A DNA stretch of 64,000 bases, from positions 76,954,037 through 77,018,036 of the forward strand of contig OY759214.1 in NCBI GenBank assembly GCA_963662175.1. Direction: 5' to 3'. The notes under the pieces are model-generated. The model made no database searches. It was given only the letters and a program-made list of their open reading frames with translations, and was not told the origin of the DNA. Source of the stretch: Aradus depressus (taxonomy: Eukaryota > Arthropoda > Insecta > Hemiptera > Aradidae). The translations under genes were made by a program, and so were the position numbers. Shown here piece after piece: positions 33,141 through 44,634 of this stretch. How positions within the stretch are numbered: position 1 is the stretch's first letter; every line of letters starts with the position of its first letter.

Positions 33141-33689
33141 CGAATATGAGGGTTCAAATGTGCCTGAATTCTCCTTGAAATCTCCATCTAGTCAAGTTGT
33201 CCAGTTATTTGAATTTCAGTAGAGAAGCTCTGTGAGTGGATGCCATCTCCGGAAGGTGAAGAGCGGTGGTGGAGGAAGCGGTAAAACAGGGGATGACAGT
33301 TGGGGATCAGAGCGACTCCAACTCCAGTAGATCACCCGGACCGGCTAATTGTGGCAAACAAAGCCGCCCTCTCCCAACCCTTTTGTCCCCCACAAACCCA
33401 ACTCCAAATACTCTGAGTAAACTACAAATGCTAACTTGATGGGCAGAGGAACGAAGGGGTCACATTTCAGTGATGAGCATTAGACTGTGTTTACAGTGGA
33501 AGCAGTTGGCGCGCGAATACGCCATAACAATCAAACGAAGTGATGTAATGGATGCGGTTGCACTAGAAACGTATACTAATTATATTTAATTCCTTTAAAA
33601 CATAACATAGTGTTAGCATACGTCGTAAGATCCCTTTTTTACGATTATCCGTCACTGACCCTCCCTTCCTATCGGTGAATTACGCGGAA
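33141..33689. other. Unassigned stretch, locally GC-richer
   Basis: 33220-33420 is richer in G and C than its surroundings and not visibly repetitive. It could hold a conserved exon, but I find no frame to support it. Confidence 0.3.
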
Positions 33690-34015
33690 AGTAACTTATG
33701 GCGTTTTGAATTGACATATACCATTTCGTGTCAATACACTCACCAATGCGGGAGTTATTAGAGTTTTAAGCCCATTATGGTTGATTTGGCTGAAAATCAA
33801 TAGACATCATCCTTATGAGTTTCTGGATACAGATGTAAAATACCGATTAGATATATTCATTATGTAGGGAGTTATCGTGTGCAGGCACTAACAGGATTTT
33901 TTTTTGAGTTTTGAAAACAGAGGTCGGAAAACATGAATTTCCAATGAAAACACAAGATCGTATCTCTGACTGATTATATACCTTACCCTATACTTCTTGT
34001 ATTTTGGAAAGTAAA
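33690..34015. repeat. Repeat B copy
   Basis: CCATTTCGTGTCAATACACTC, GGCTGAAAATCAATAGAC, and the end CCTTACCCTATACTTCTTG followed by GGAAAGTAAA. Confidence 0.65.
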
Positions 34016-34048
34016 ACCTTATTATTTATTAATTTTTTTTCCGAGGGC

Positions 34049-34757
34049 TTATAATAACACCACGGCCAGGGTAGGCATATTGTGTTCCTTCTGTATCAGT
34101 TCTATATATTTAATAAAGTCCAGGATTCTGCTGCAAGTTTCCATCATTACCTGATTCGATTCCGTTATGCCAGACCCGAAGCAGTAAAATCTCCTGCTGA
34201 CTAGTGCCTTGCACTGGCTTAGAATATGAACCGGTCTCATTTTCCCAATCGCTGCACAGAGCTTCTAGCGATGCCCATATTGTGTAGGTGTGTGTTCATA
34301 TGACAGTGTCCCGTTATTGTTCTTTGATCCATTCTGGTCATATTCAGGAGCTGTCGGCTCCTTCTAACTGAGGGTTCCGCGAAAAGAGTTTTGAATGTCC
34401 CCTTTTTGGGACCCCTCTCCAGAACTGGATATGTGCTCTTAGATATTCCACAAAAGGGTTCCGGTCCTATAGGTCATCTGTCAGCTCCTGACCTGGGTAG
34501 TTGATCAGCCCTCTTGTTGCACTCAAATCCATCTCAACTCTACTCTATTTTGGTTCATCAGGGACTTCAATGCTTGAATGCATTCCAGAACGATTTTGGA
34601 ATCTATGTTAACAGTTTGCAATTTGCAGCGCTCCTCCTCCTGTCAGACAGTATTAAGAATCGCCCTCCCCTGATGTTCCTGATGAGCCAGGTACACACGA
34701 GGATGGCATCAGCTTGAAACACAGTGGGATACACACTTAGGGATATATTAGTAAACC
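34049..34757 (-). pseudogene. Decayed LINE ORF2 (RNase H to C-terminus)
   Basis: On the minus strand an RNase H start is recognisable near 34740 (ISLSVYPTVFQADAI, then LILSDRRRSAANC). The expected Asp in ILSDS and the Glu in QAE are altered or shifted. Several stops and frameshifts follow. The upstream part is cut by the SINE insertion at 34758. Confidence 0.65.
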
Positions 34758-35103
34758 GAGGGCGCCGGTAGCTCAATGGTATGAGTGCTTGTCTTCTGAG
34801 CTCAAGATCATGGGTTCGAAACCTGACCGAGGCCCTTAGTTTATTATATCTGGGAGGTAAAATAAACTTAAGCACGCCGTCCTTCGGATTGGAGGTTAAG
34901 CGATGGTCCAGAGCCTGTACGATGCCAGGTACTGGTTAAAGACCCCTGCCCTAGGTGAATAAAAATGTAGGGTAGACAAAATATAGGACTCCCACATTAG
35001 AGTCGGGCTCATGTCCACCAAAGTGATGAAAGAGCACTCTGGTAGTAGGCGATATGACTTCGTTGTTAAAGCCCAAGCATGAGTCATAAAACCTAACCTA
35101 ACC
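34758..35103 (+). mobile_element. tRNA-derived SINE (family 1), copy 11, young
   Basis: Full length, tail AAAACCTAACCTAACC. Perfect 12-bp duplication TATTAGTAAACC at 34746-34757 and 35104-35115. Confidence 0.96.
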
Positions 35104-35115
35104 TATTAGTAAACC

Positions 35116-36179
35116 TTATTTTACTCGAATAGAAATATAATAAAAATTTCGTCGGTGAATCACTGGTAATGTACTTCCCCAGTTTGGGCTAAAATCAATA
35201 GTTGACTTACATGGGTCTTCTTAATATTCATATTAATTGTCGAGTCCCCCCTTTTTTTTGGCCGATTTCACTGAAAAATAATGTCCTTCATCGGCAGTTA
35301 TGAGGGTATTACTTTAGGTATAACTTCCCCTTCAATTTGTGTATTTGCGGAAGTAAAACCGAATTTTACTCGAATATAAATATAATAAAAGGTAACGTTA
35401 TTTTTCAAAATATCAAAGTTTATCAATTGTTGAAGTTCAACAAAAATCTATTATAGGTTCAATGATAGTTTCGAAGTAGGAGAGAATGTTAACAGGAAAT
35501 GAAGAAACCAATAACTTTGGCTGAGTTGTGGAAGTGTCCAATAGTATTGATACTTCGGTGGAGCGTAACACGTGAACAGCAAACAGTGTCCTCCTCAGTG
35601 GCAAAATGAAAAAATATCACACAATTACTGACCTGGAAAAAGGCAGTGAAACGGAACGGCAATATCTATAGTATTTTATACTAATATGTAAACAGAGAAT
35701 GTTTGTGGTAATCTTGAAAACTACATGACAGTTTTTGGTAGTTTTCAGTTAAGCCCACTCTGATCCCCCCGTCCTTTTTTATCACTCCTCTGAAAATAAT
35801 AAGACGTAGACTTTATAAGGCTACGAATTCAAATATGAATTTTGGTATCATTTTATTAAGCCACACCCAATCCCCTTTCCCTTCGGTCGATTTGGCTGAA
35901 AATCAAATAAAATTGCACCCTTATAAGCCAGGTTCAAACGTAGGTTATGTGCAGGAACATAAAGTACCTTAGTAGCTCATTAATGGTTGCTCTTTCGAGG
36001 TTAATGTATAAAACCAAAATTTAAGAAATTTAAATTTTGACGTGAAAACGTCTATTCGCTCGTTAAGCACAGTGATAGCCGGTCAAACTTTCTTGTGTTA
36101 CAAAATACCGTCAGATTTCAATCGATAATAACTACGAGACTAATAATGCGATAACAACGGTTGAGATCACAATGGATAG
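35116..36179. repeat. Repeat B fragments and unassigned DNA
   Basis: Repeat B pieces at about 35140-35360 (ATGTACTTCCCCAGTTTGG) and 35720-36000 (TTGGCTGAAAATCAAATAA). The DNA between them is unassigned. Confidence 0.5.
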
Positions 36180-36734
36180 AGCATGTCTGTACGTGTTTGT
36201 TGTGCAGTGTTTGTTATGCCTGTAACGTTATCGAGCTAGTATGGGCGCCGGCGAATGATTGTTGCGAATTAGAGTTGTATAAAATTAGAAATTAGTGTAG
36301 CGTGATAACGCGTTTAGATAGGACGTTGATTCGGGTGTCATTGTAAAGAGCTTGAGGAGCACTACTAGGAAAGTGAAACAATAAAAATATTCGCCGAAAT
36401 ACATGTAAAAATTGGTATTGAATTAAAAATTGCAAAAAAATTAAAGATGTCGTCTCATATGAATCGTAAATATGCGCGGAATTATAGAAAACGCAAATCA
36501 GAGGAAAGCTCGCATTAAAAGGAATTTAAAAAACCTATAAAGTCTAGTGCCGAGCAAATGCAAGAGCTACGGCAGCATCGAAAAGAAAATGAAACATGAT
36601 TTTATCCCGACATTTTCACGGAAAATCTACGGCGTGGACCTTGACTACGCCTTAATGTTTTTTTTTTTATAGTTTATTGCTATTTAATTTAATTTATTCA
36701 TTTGTATTTTTGAATTGTTATATTTTTTTGAATG
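36180..36734. other. Unassigned stretch with short basic reading frame
   Basis: An ATG at 36448 opens a short basic frame (MSSHMNRKYARNYRKRKSEE, then a stop). The composition recalls N-termini of some transposon proteins, but nothing supports a gene. Confidence 0.2.
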
Positions 36735-36850
36735 TTTTATCAGACTGCCAGAAGATGAGGAAAACTTCGAAAGCCGGATGACATAAAATAAAATAATAAA
36801 ATCTGTTATAGGCCAGACTATATTTTTATTTTGCAACCTGTGAATTAATC
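36735..36850 (+). mobile_element. Fold-back family 2, single terminus
   Basis: CAGACTGCCAGAAGATGAGG ... GAAAGCCGGATG ... AATAAAATCTGT. Only one end is present. The hammerhead-like motif at 36746-36783 is degraded (CAGAAGA core, GAGG/CTTC stem). Confidence 0.6.
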
Positions 36851-38073
36851 TTTCCTCATCGGCCATCTTCACATTACTAACTTGCTAAGTTCTTACAGTT
36901 TTCCACGTCCACTGACTGACTAGAAAGGAACATTTAATCTTGAAAATATCTTGATCAATTTTATCATTTTAAGCCACAAGACTTGCTTTTTAGATAGAAG
37001 AAATTTATAGCATGGCAAGTTAGATGATAAGGCTCTCGGCGGAGTGGCACTCGGGAGTGGGGGGACACGTTTGGGGGAGGGATTCTTCCATAACCCCCAC
37101 TGATGTGGCCATAACAGGACTTTCTTATATCAACCACATTTTTACAGATTACTCTCTCCCTCCCCTTCTCAAAATCATTTCATACTGGCTATATGAAAAT
37201 AATGAGTTAGCGTCATTAGTTTATTTTCTCTCATTGAATAGCATAATTCTTATAACCAGTAACGCAAGTATGAAATGATTTTGAGAAGGGGAGGGAGAGA
37301 GAGATAGAGGAGAGAGAGTGATTTGTAAAAGCGTAGTAGGTATATAGGTGTCTGTGTGTGTGTGTGTGATTGAAACGTTGTGAGCTCTTTACCGCAAAAA
37401 CGATTATACCTATAAACTTGAAATTTGGAATGAAAAGGTCACATATGCTAACTCAGGTCTGACTCCTTTTGGGCCGCAATCGAACGAAAATTGAAACCAC
37501 TTTTCCCCACGACCTAACTACGTTTTACAAGATACAGCTTATGTTAATGACCTAATCAAAATTTTTTTCGAGTAATAGTTGTAGAGAATATTAAAATACA
37601 TTATTTATATTAAATATAATTTTTTACAGGTTGTCCGGTTTTCAAGATACATGCCGAAGACCATCTTGAAATGTAGTCATGAAACACATATTTTTAGACG
37701 TTTCCTTGATTTACCCAAAAACGGTTAGTTCCATCGCAAAAAAATTGATTCTAACCAAAATTGTTTTTAAAAAAATTTCAAATCGCTGTAAGTCCTTAGA
37801 TTTGAGATAGGGTCAATACGACAAAAGTTATAGCCCCCCGAAGAATGTAAACTAAATGTCTGTAAGGAATACATCTTACAATAAGTAATTTTTAAATCAT
37901 AACTCATAGCAACGAACTTTAAAATATGGTTATTGTTTTAGTAGTTTTCTTTTAAAAATTATAAAAATTAAGAAAAATCTATGTGACGCGGTCATTACAG
38001 GATTTTCTTATACCAACAACGCTTACTCTCTCTCTCCCCCTCCCCTTCTCAAATCATTTTATTTTATTTTATT
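36851..38073. repeat. Repeat C (reverse) and flanking repeats
   Basis: About 37360-37990 is repeat C on the minus strand (GCCGAAGACCATCTTGAAAT, ACGTTTTACAAGATACAG). Two similar segments with ACTCTCTCCCTCCCCTTCTC lie at about 37140 and 38030. A GT run occurs near 37354-37368. Confidence 0.55.
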
Positions 38074-38285
38074 TATTTATTTTTTTTTTGCCTTATGTAC
38101 GATGCATATTAGCCATGACTCTTATAATGGTGTTTACCTAGTTATTTACGACATCCATGTCCCCGGAAGGGAGCTCTATGTACGAAATAAAACTCACTCC
38201 CGGGCGGGATTCGAACCCGCAAACCAAGGTGAGACCATGCGTCAAAAGCCCTACGCTCTAGCCTGCACGGCCACCTTGGCTCCCA
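38074..38285 (-). mobile_element. tRNA-derived SINE, family 2
   Basis: On the minus strand it begins GGGAGCCAAGGTGGCCGTGC (A-box region) and has a B box GGTTCGAATCCC. The long spacing between the boxes suggests a tRNA with a long variable arm (Ser/Leu type). The 3' end, TGGCTAATATGC, ATCGTACATAAGGC before an A-rich tail, resembles the 3' end of the LINE at 23.1 kb. Confidence 0.82.
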
Positions 38286-38740
38286 TTTTGTCTCTTTGTA
38301 CAGCGATATCTTGACAGTAGACATTCTTATACCCAGTAATGCCAGTATGAAATGATTTTGAGAAGGGGGATAGAGAATGATCTGTAAGCGTTTTGGTATA
38401 AGAAAGTCACATATTTATGGCCACGTCACATATTTTTTAGCAAGGAGACAGCAAGAATAACAAATAGGATTGGGAATAAATATTCCCATACTTAATGACA
38501 AAAGTATAGAGAGGGGGACAATCAGCATACTGTTCCTTGCCTCTACAGTCTATAGCGCCTACACATGTGTGTCTAGTCGAGATTGGAGTATTGACCAAGT
38601 CTGACAAGATGAGGTAACGATCGGATGTACAATAGGAGTACGGCAGACTGTGCAGTGATACAATTGAAGACAATCTACTGACTGTACAGGAAGCTGTCAG
38701 GTTACACAGATCAAATTAGAGAGTACACATCCAGTAGCTG
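38286..38740. other. Unassigned stretch
   Basis: The left part resembles the 37.1 kb flanking repeat; the rest is unassigned. Confidence 0.4.
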
Positions 38741-39056
38741 AAAGGCACAGGTAGATCAGAGCTACTGAACTCTAGATCGCGGGTTCGAAACCCTGCCGAA
38801 GCTCATTATTTGAGAGGTAAAAAGCCTTGAACACCCCGGTCCTTTAGATGGGTGAAGCGATGGTCCCGAGCCTGTACGATGTCAGGTTGTCGTTAAAGAC
38901 CCTTACCTACACTAGGTAACTTAACTTGGGTAGGCAACATTTAGGATTCCCGTAGTAGAGTCGGGCTCATGTCCACTAGACCAGCGAAGAATGCTTCAGT
39001 AGTAGGCGTTATGACCTCGTAGTTATAGCCCGGGCATGAACCACAATAACTAACTC
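38741..39056 (+). mobile_element. tRNA-derived SINE (family 1), copy 12, old
   Basis: Diverged head, clear body (CGATGGTCCCGAGCCTGTAC), tail ACAATAACTAACTCC of the older type. Confidence 0.8.
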
Positions 39057-39527
39057 CAGTACCTCAAATTAGTAAGGTAACAATTCATAGTACTTCCCCA
39101 GAATTTGAGATCGAGTTTTCAAGGTCCCTTGTGGCAGTTTCTTGTGAACCTAATTGGAGCTTTGTGAAGAACGATTACAATGAAATATGATAATAAATAT
39201 GTATATACATTTTTATTACTGGAAAAGTTCAAAAAGTGTCATACTAAGGGAAACACATTATTGTGGTGGGAAAAAAAATACGTCGGTGAATCATCGGCTA
39301 CTTACTTCCCCAGACTAGAATTTCATACCGAATTTTGTGTCGATAAATTTAATACATCAAATAACGACAGTTATTAAAGAATTTTGGTCTAGCCCCTCAC
39401 TGGTCCTCCCTTTCCTTCTACCGATTTCGCAGTAAATTAAAAGGTGCCATGTTTATAGAACTTTATAATAAATATAAATATAAAATTTCTGGTCGATACA
39501 TTCATTACACCGGACCTGTTTCGTAAG
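39057..39527. repeat. Repeat B copy
   Basis: CGTCGGTGAATCATCGGCTA, CTTCCCCAGACTAG, TCGATACATTCATTACACCG. Confidence 0.6.
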
Positions 39528-40032
39528 TGGTGTTTATGATGAGTTCTTATGAAGTATTTATCATAATTAATCATAAGTATTTATGAAGTATGGAAAATAT
39601 TAATACGTTCACCCATTTAACAGAAAAAGTACCGCACGCACGGGCGTAGCCAGGATTTTGAACAGGAGGGGGCAAAGTTAAGCTACGAGGGTGGGGGGTA
39701 TAGACTCCCGGGGGCACAGCCCGCAGTTTCCATGGTTAGTGTTGCCGACTTTTTGTTATTAATTTGGGAGACTCGGACCTCTAGAAGCTCCCCCTGAGGT
39801 AACTCACTGACTGTAATACTTAAGCTGACTTTACTTGAGCAGCAAAAATGCAAAGCGCAGCAGCAGCAAATTCACGCTGTGGTTTCTGTGCTTTTAGAAT
39901 TAAATGACTCACATCCAATTAGCGTGCATTTCCTGCTGTTGCGCTTTGCATTTTTACTGCGCATGTAAAATTAGCTTTAAGAGTATAAAGTATAACATAA
40001 ATGACGATTTTGAGCGAGGAAATGAAATTATC
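39528..40032 (+). repeat. Repeat D, copy 1, with MITE-like inverted repeat
   Basis: About 500 bp closely matching 47671-48115. Contains a 128-bp inverted repeat (39838-39965; GCAAAGCGCAGCAGCAGC opposite GCTGTTGCGCTTTGC). Confidence 0.85.
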
Positions 40033-40753
40033 TAATATATATAATTATATATATTTGTGTTAAGCCCCTCCCCAAATCCTTCCTTCCCTTTGTCTGATTT
40101 GGTTGAACATCAATAGTTGCCATCCTTAGCTGATTCTGGACACCGAAATAAAATTTTGTCTCGATACATTCATTCCATAGGGAGTTATCGTGTTCATAAA
40201 CACATAGACAGACATTTTTTTTTTTTCATTTTTGGAGTCTGGGAGTCCAAAAACATAAACATTCGTTGAAAACTCCACCTCGAATTCCCGACCGATTACA
40301 TACCTTCCACTATACTTCGTGTTGCTACATAACTAAAATATTACAACTGATCCTTCTTAAATTGTATTATGAAATTTACTTACATTTTAGTGCCAAAAAT
40401 CCAATTATCTCCTACCTGAAAAAAAGAATATTCAATTATCTATTGACTTGCGTACTAAACGTAACAAATGTCATTATCCATATATAAAGGGTGGCCCAAG
40501 TTCAATGCACACCCAGGCGATTGCAGTTACATATAAGAACTTCACGTGCTCTAAATGGATCATTGAAGCTTGTCCTACCCCTTGGGTGAGTACCCTCCCA
40601 ACAAAGTTTTTTTTTTTTTTTTTTCCAACGGTATGGTTTGTTTTCTTTGCAAATTCTGAAAATTTTTTGAAAACAGACATTACACAAAAATCATATTGAT
40701 AGAGTATATATTTCTGGAGATATTCTGTTCAATCTGAACTGTTCATAAAAAAC

Positions 40754-40754
<1 letters not shown>
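40033..40754. repeat. Repeat B piece and unassigned AT-rich DNA
   Basis: About 40040-40335 is repeat B. The remainder holds a T run (40607-40624) and no supportable gene. Confidence 0.5.

Positions 40755-40833
<79 letters not shown>
40755..40833. repeat. (AT)n microsatellite
   Basis: About 75 bp of alternating A and T. Confidence 0.95.
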
Positions 40834-40837
<4 letters not shown>

Positions 40838-41455
40838 ACTAATATATTGACTTCTAATTAGAACTTACAATTAGTCACTTCGACCTCCTAATGCCTTAAC
40901 TAATCATTCATAATTTTTTATGATATCAAATATTACTAGTAGGTGTAAAGATCAGAAAGTAATATATTAAATGACAAATAATCTATAAGCATTTTTAGTA
41001 TTTCGTAGAAGATAGTTTATGAAACCCCATTAACTTTAATTCGGAAGCCTAAGAACTCTGAGTAAATTATTTTAAATTCCAAGTCAAAATTATTATTTGG
41101 TTTTTTGAGATTTATATTTTTTGCCCACACTGTCAATTTTCTAAGTCCAATCATGTTCGGTGACTTAGCCTACTTACAAACTCCATTTACATGTAAATAT
41201 AATAAAAGTTTTTGAATAAATTATAAGTTGTATTAACATGAAAAATTTATTTATGAGAATAAATTTAAATGGGAGTAGATAAAAATGAAAAAATGTAAGG
41301 TAAAAGTAAACACTACTCTATAGTTATTATGTGGGGAAATTAACTAGGCACTGCTGCAGCTTGGACTACTCAGTTTTACGAAGACAATCGGTAAGAAATT
41401 CGATATTTAGTTTTTACTGGAATTTCATGTTTTCCGAACCTTAGTTCAAAAAAAA
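40834..41455. other. AT-rich non-coding stretch
   Basis: Nothing recognised. Confidence 0.4.
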
Positions 41456-41541
41456 AGAGAGCGCTGGGGGCTCAAAGTGAATTCGATTCACTGAGCTCAA
41501 AATCCCGGGTTCGAAACCGAAACAAGGCTCTTAGGTTTTAT
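41456..41541 (+). mobile_element. tRNA-derived SINE (family 1) fragment, copy 13
   Basis: Head only: GAGCTCAAAATCCCGGGTTC and GAAACCG, then truncated. Confidence 0.65.
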
Positions 41542-41559
41542 ATTAGGTTGATTTAAAAT

Positions 41560-42016
41560 TTAATTATGAGGATACACATATAAAAATTCGTATCGATACA
41601 TTTATTCTATCGGAAGTTTGCGAGTTCACAGACATACACAGAATTTGTTTTTCATTTTGGGAATCAAGAGGTTTGAAAAAATAAAACTGATGATAACGGT
41701 GCATCGAATTTCTGACCGATTACATAACTTCCTCTATACTTCGTATAGCTGAGGAAGTTAAATGTAGTGATCGGTGAATCATCTGCAGTGTACTTCTCAA
41801 ATACGAATAAATCAACTACGTCTGATGTGCGGACTTGGAGGGATCTCATTGCCTTGGGCTAATTTGACTGACGTCTTCAGATGTCATCCTCATGGAGTTC
41901 TAGATACACATAAAAAAATTGTGCCTATATATTAGAATATATTATAGTATAATAATAATACTATTCTATCCATATATCTATAATAGATTATGAGATCGTG
42001 ATCACAGAAACATACA
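41560..42016 (+). repeat. Composite repeat, copy 1 (repeat B based)
   Basis: Matches about 58976-59740 closely apart from later insertions there: TTATTCTATCGGAAGTTTGC, AATCAAGAGGTTTGAAAAAA, TTTGACTGACGTCTTCAGAT, GAGATCGTGATCACAGAAAC. A SINE follows at the same relative position in both copies. Confidence 0.8.
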
Positions 42017-42190
42017 GAGGGCGCCGGTAGCTCAGTGGTATGCGTGCTTGCTTTCTGAGCTCTAGAACGTGGGTTCGAAACCCGACCGAGGCCCTTAGTT
42101 TATTTTATCTAGAAGGTATAAAACCTTGAGCACGCCCTTCTTCGGATGGGACGTTAAGCGATGGTCCCGAGCCTGTACGATGTCAGGTAA
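42017..42190 (+). mobile_element. tRNA-derived SINE (family 1), copy 14, 3' truncated
   Basis: Head and first half intact up to GATGTCAGGTA, then unrelated sequence. The upstream flank equals that of the SINE at 60149, so both descend from one insertion. Confidence 0.85.
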
Positions 42191-42679
42191 CTCCGTGGGT
42201 TCTTTGTAAACAGCATGGAGATAAAGGCGAAACCTAGGCCTCTCTATCTTAACATTATATTTCTAGGAAAATGCAGAGAACAAAAGTCATCTGATCACCG
42301 GCAATGTACTTCCCCAGCACGAACCAATCAATTAAGTTTTCACTCTCCTTCATAAAATAAATTGACTGGCAACAAATCAAACGTTGACTAACATAAGATC
42401 TTCTGAATCTACATACTAAATTTCATGTCGATACATTCATTACATCGCGGCAGTTAATGAGGTTTTTGAGTTGAGCCCCCCCTCTTAATTTCCGTGGAAA
42501 CTCAATTTGGTGTCGTCCTTAAATATAAAATTTTGCGACGATACATTCATTACAACGGGAGTTATCATGTTCACAATCACACACAATAACATTTCGTTTT
42601 CATTTTGGGAATCATGGCGTCGGAAACATCGAATTTCTGTCCGATTGCATAATTTCCCTGTTACTTATAGCTGCGTGGA
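42191..42679. repeat. Repeat B copy
   Basis: GATCACCGGCAATGTACTTC, CCTTCATAAAATAAATTGAC, TCGATACATTCATTACATCG. Confidence 0.6.
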
Positions 42680-43172
42680 GATTTAAGTTAGAATCGATAT
42701 TTCACTTCTCCAAGATTTCCAAAGACAATTTTGCTCCCTTATCCAAATTAACAAAATTTCCTCACTCATTAGCTAGCACTTCTCCCTCCAAAAAACTTCC
42801 TTTATTGGAAAAGTGAAAAACGTTTTGCGATCTGTTAAAAGTGAAAAAATTCTTTGAATTGAATTTTCCGCTCGGAATGAGAATGACAAAATAGTAGAAA
42901 TCAATCAGAGACCCAGGAGTTAGTCTGTAGAGATTTACACAATGCACTGTTGTTTTTTCCCCCTCTACCCTCTTTTTCCCAGTTTTTCCCCCTTTTTTTT
43001 TGTATGTGTCTACTTCCCCCAACCAGCCAATTATTCCTGAGAGAAGACGGAAGGAAGAAGGGATTTGTCTGCTAGTCACTAGCAGGCTGGAGTAGATTAG
43101 TTAACGTGGGTGGCGGCGGTTGAAGAAAACTGATTGATATCCATTATCTGTCTTGGGATGATTCAATTGAAC
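42680..43172. repeat. Large inverted repeat, left arm
   Basis: Reverse complement of 43690-44186 with scattered differences (AGAATCGATATTTCACTTCT at the outer end, GTCTTGGGATGATTCAATTG at the inner end). Neither arm encodes a recognisable protein; the open frames in both arms are reflections of the same sequence. Confidence 0.9.
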
Positions 43173-43255
43173 CACCCGCCCACCTACAGCTATGCGGATG
43201 GATACATATGGGGTTTTATCCAATAAAACTGTTTCTATGAATTCCCCAGTTATAC

Positions 43256-43470
43256 GAGGGTGCCGGTAGCTCAATTTATTTTATCTGGGAGGTGAAAAAA
43301 CCTTTAGCACACCGTCCTTCGGATAGAAACTTTAAGAGAATGTAGGGTAATCAAAATTTAGGACTCCCATAGTTGAATCGGGCTCATGTCCAGAGTTAAG
43401 AAATAGCGCTCCGGTAGTAGACAATAGGACCTTGTAGTTAAAGCCCGGGCATGAGTCATAATAACTAACT
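43256..43470 (+). mobile_element. tRNA-derived SINE (family 1), copy 15
   Basis: Head GAGGGTGCCGGTAGCTC joined by deletion to the body; tail CATAATAACTAACT of the older type. It lies in the loop between the two arms of the inverted repeat. Confidence 0.8.
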
Positions 43471-43689
43471 ATACGAAGTATAGGGGAAGTTCTGTAATCG
43501 GTCAGAAATGGTTAGTTTTCACCGAAATTTGATTTTTCCCGTCGAAATTGTGTGTCGAAACATTTGGCTGAAAATCTATAGGACATTCATTCTGTCGTGT
43601 TCACAGACACATATAGATTTTTTGATTTATTCGTGTCCACACACAGATTTTTTCCCCCAATTTTTGAATCAGAGGGTCGGTAGGGGATG
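43471..43689. repeat. Repeat B copy in the inverted-repeat loop
   Basis: CTATACGAAGTATAGGGGAA, GTTCTGTAATCGGTCAGAAA. Confidence 0.7.
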
Positions 43690-44186
43690 TTTCAATTGAA
43701 TCATCCCAAGACTATGGACTAATGTATATCAATCAGTTTTCTTCAACCGCCGCCACCCACGTTAACTAATCTACTCCAGCCTGCTAGTGACTAGCAGACA
43801 AATCCCTTCTTCCTTCCACCTTCTCTCAGGAATAATTGGCTGGTTGGGGGAAGTAGACACATACAAAAAAAAAAAAGGGGGAAAAACTGGGAAAAAGAGG
43901 GTAGAGGGGGAAAAAACAACAGTGCATTGTGTAAATCCCTACAGACTAACTCCTGGGTCTCTGATTGATTTGTACTATTTTGTCATTCTCATTCCGAGCG
44001 GAAAATCCAATTCAAAGAATTTTCTCACTTTTAACAGATCGCCAAACGTTTTTCACTTTCCCAATAAAGGAAGTTTTCTGGAGAGAGAAGTGCTAGCTAA
44101 TGAGTGAGGAAAATTTGTTAATTTGGATAAGGCAGAATCTTAGAGAAGAAGTGAAATATCGATTCTAACATAAATCTCTACACACA
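43690..44186. repeat. Large inverted repeat, right arm
   Basis: Partner of 42680-43172. Confidence 0.9.
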
Positions 44187-44313
44187 GATTTTTTTCTCTA
44201 TTTTTTAAATCAGGGGGTCGGTAAACATGGTATTACGGTGAAAATTAATCATTGAATTTCTGTTCGATTACATAACTTCCCCTATTTTTTGTAGAGCTGG
44301 GAAGTAGCAATAG
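44187..44313. repeat. Repeat B fragment
   Basis: TAACTTCCCCTATTTTTTGT and GAGCTGGGAAGTAG, a variant of the hairpin. Confidence 0.55.
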
Positions 44314-44634
44314 GGCGCGGGTAGCTCAGTGGTATGCGTATTTGTCTTCTGAACTCAAGATCCCGACCGAGGCCCTTAGTTTATTTTATCTGGGAGGTAA
44401 AATAAACTTAAGCACGCCGTCCTTCGGATGGGACGTTAAGCGATGATCCCGAGCCTGTACGATGTTAGAGACTCGTTAAAGACCCCTGCCCTAGGTGAAT
44501 AAAAATGTAGGGTAGACAAAATATAGGACTCCCACATTAGAGTCGGGCTCATGTCCACCAGAGTGGCGAAAGAGCGCTCTGGTAGTAAGCGACATGACCT
44601 CGTAGTTAAAACCCTGGCATGAGTCATAAAATCT
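44314..44634 (+). mobile_element. tRNA-derived SINE (family 1), copy 16
   Basis: Nearly full length but with the B-box region lost (CTCAAGATCCCGACCGAGG). Confidence 0.88.

Noticed and set aside
36448..36520. Basic short frame as a Helitron N-terminus
   Set aside because: Too short, ends in a stop, and no Rep or helicase motif follows.
42762..43079. 105- and 106-codon frames that match each other
   Set aside because: They are the two arms of the inverted duplication read in opposite directions; no protein motif, and the similarity is explained by the duplication.
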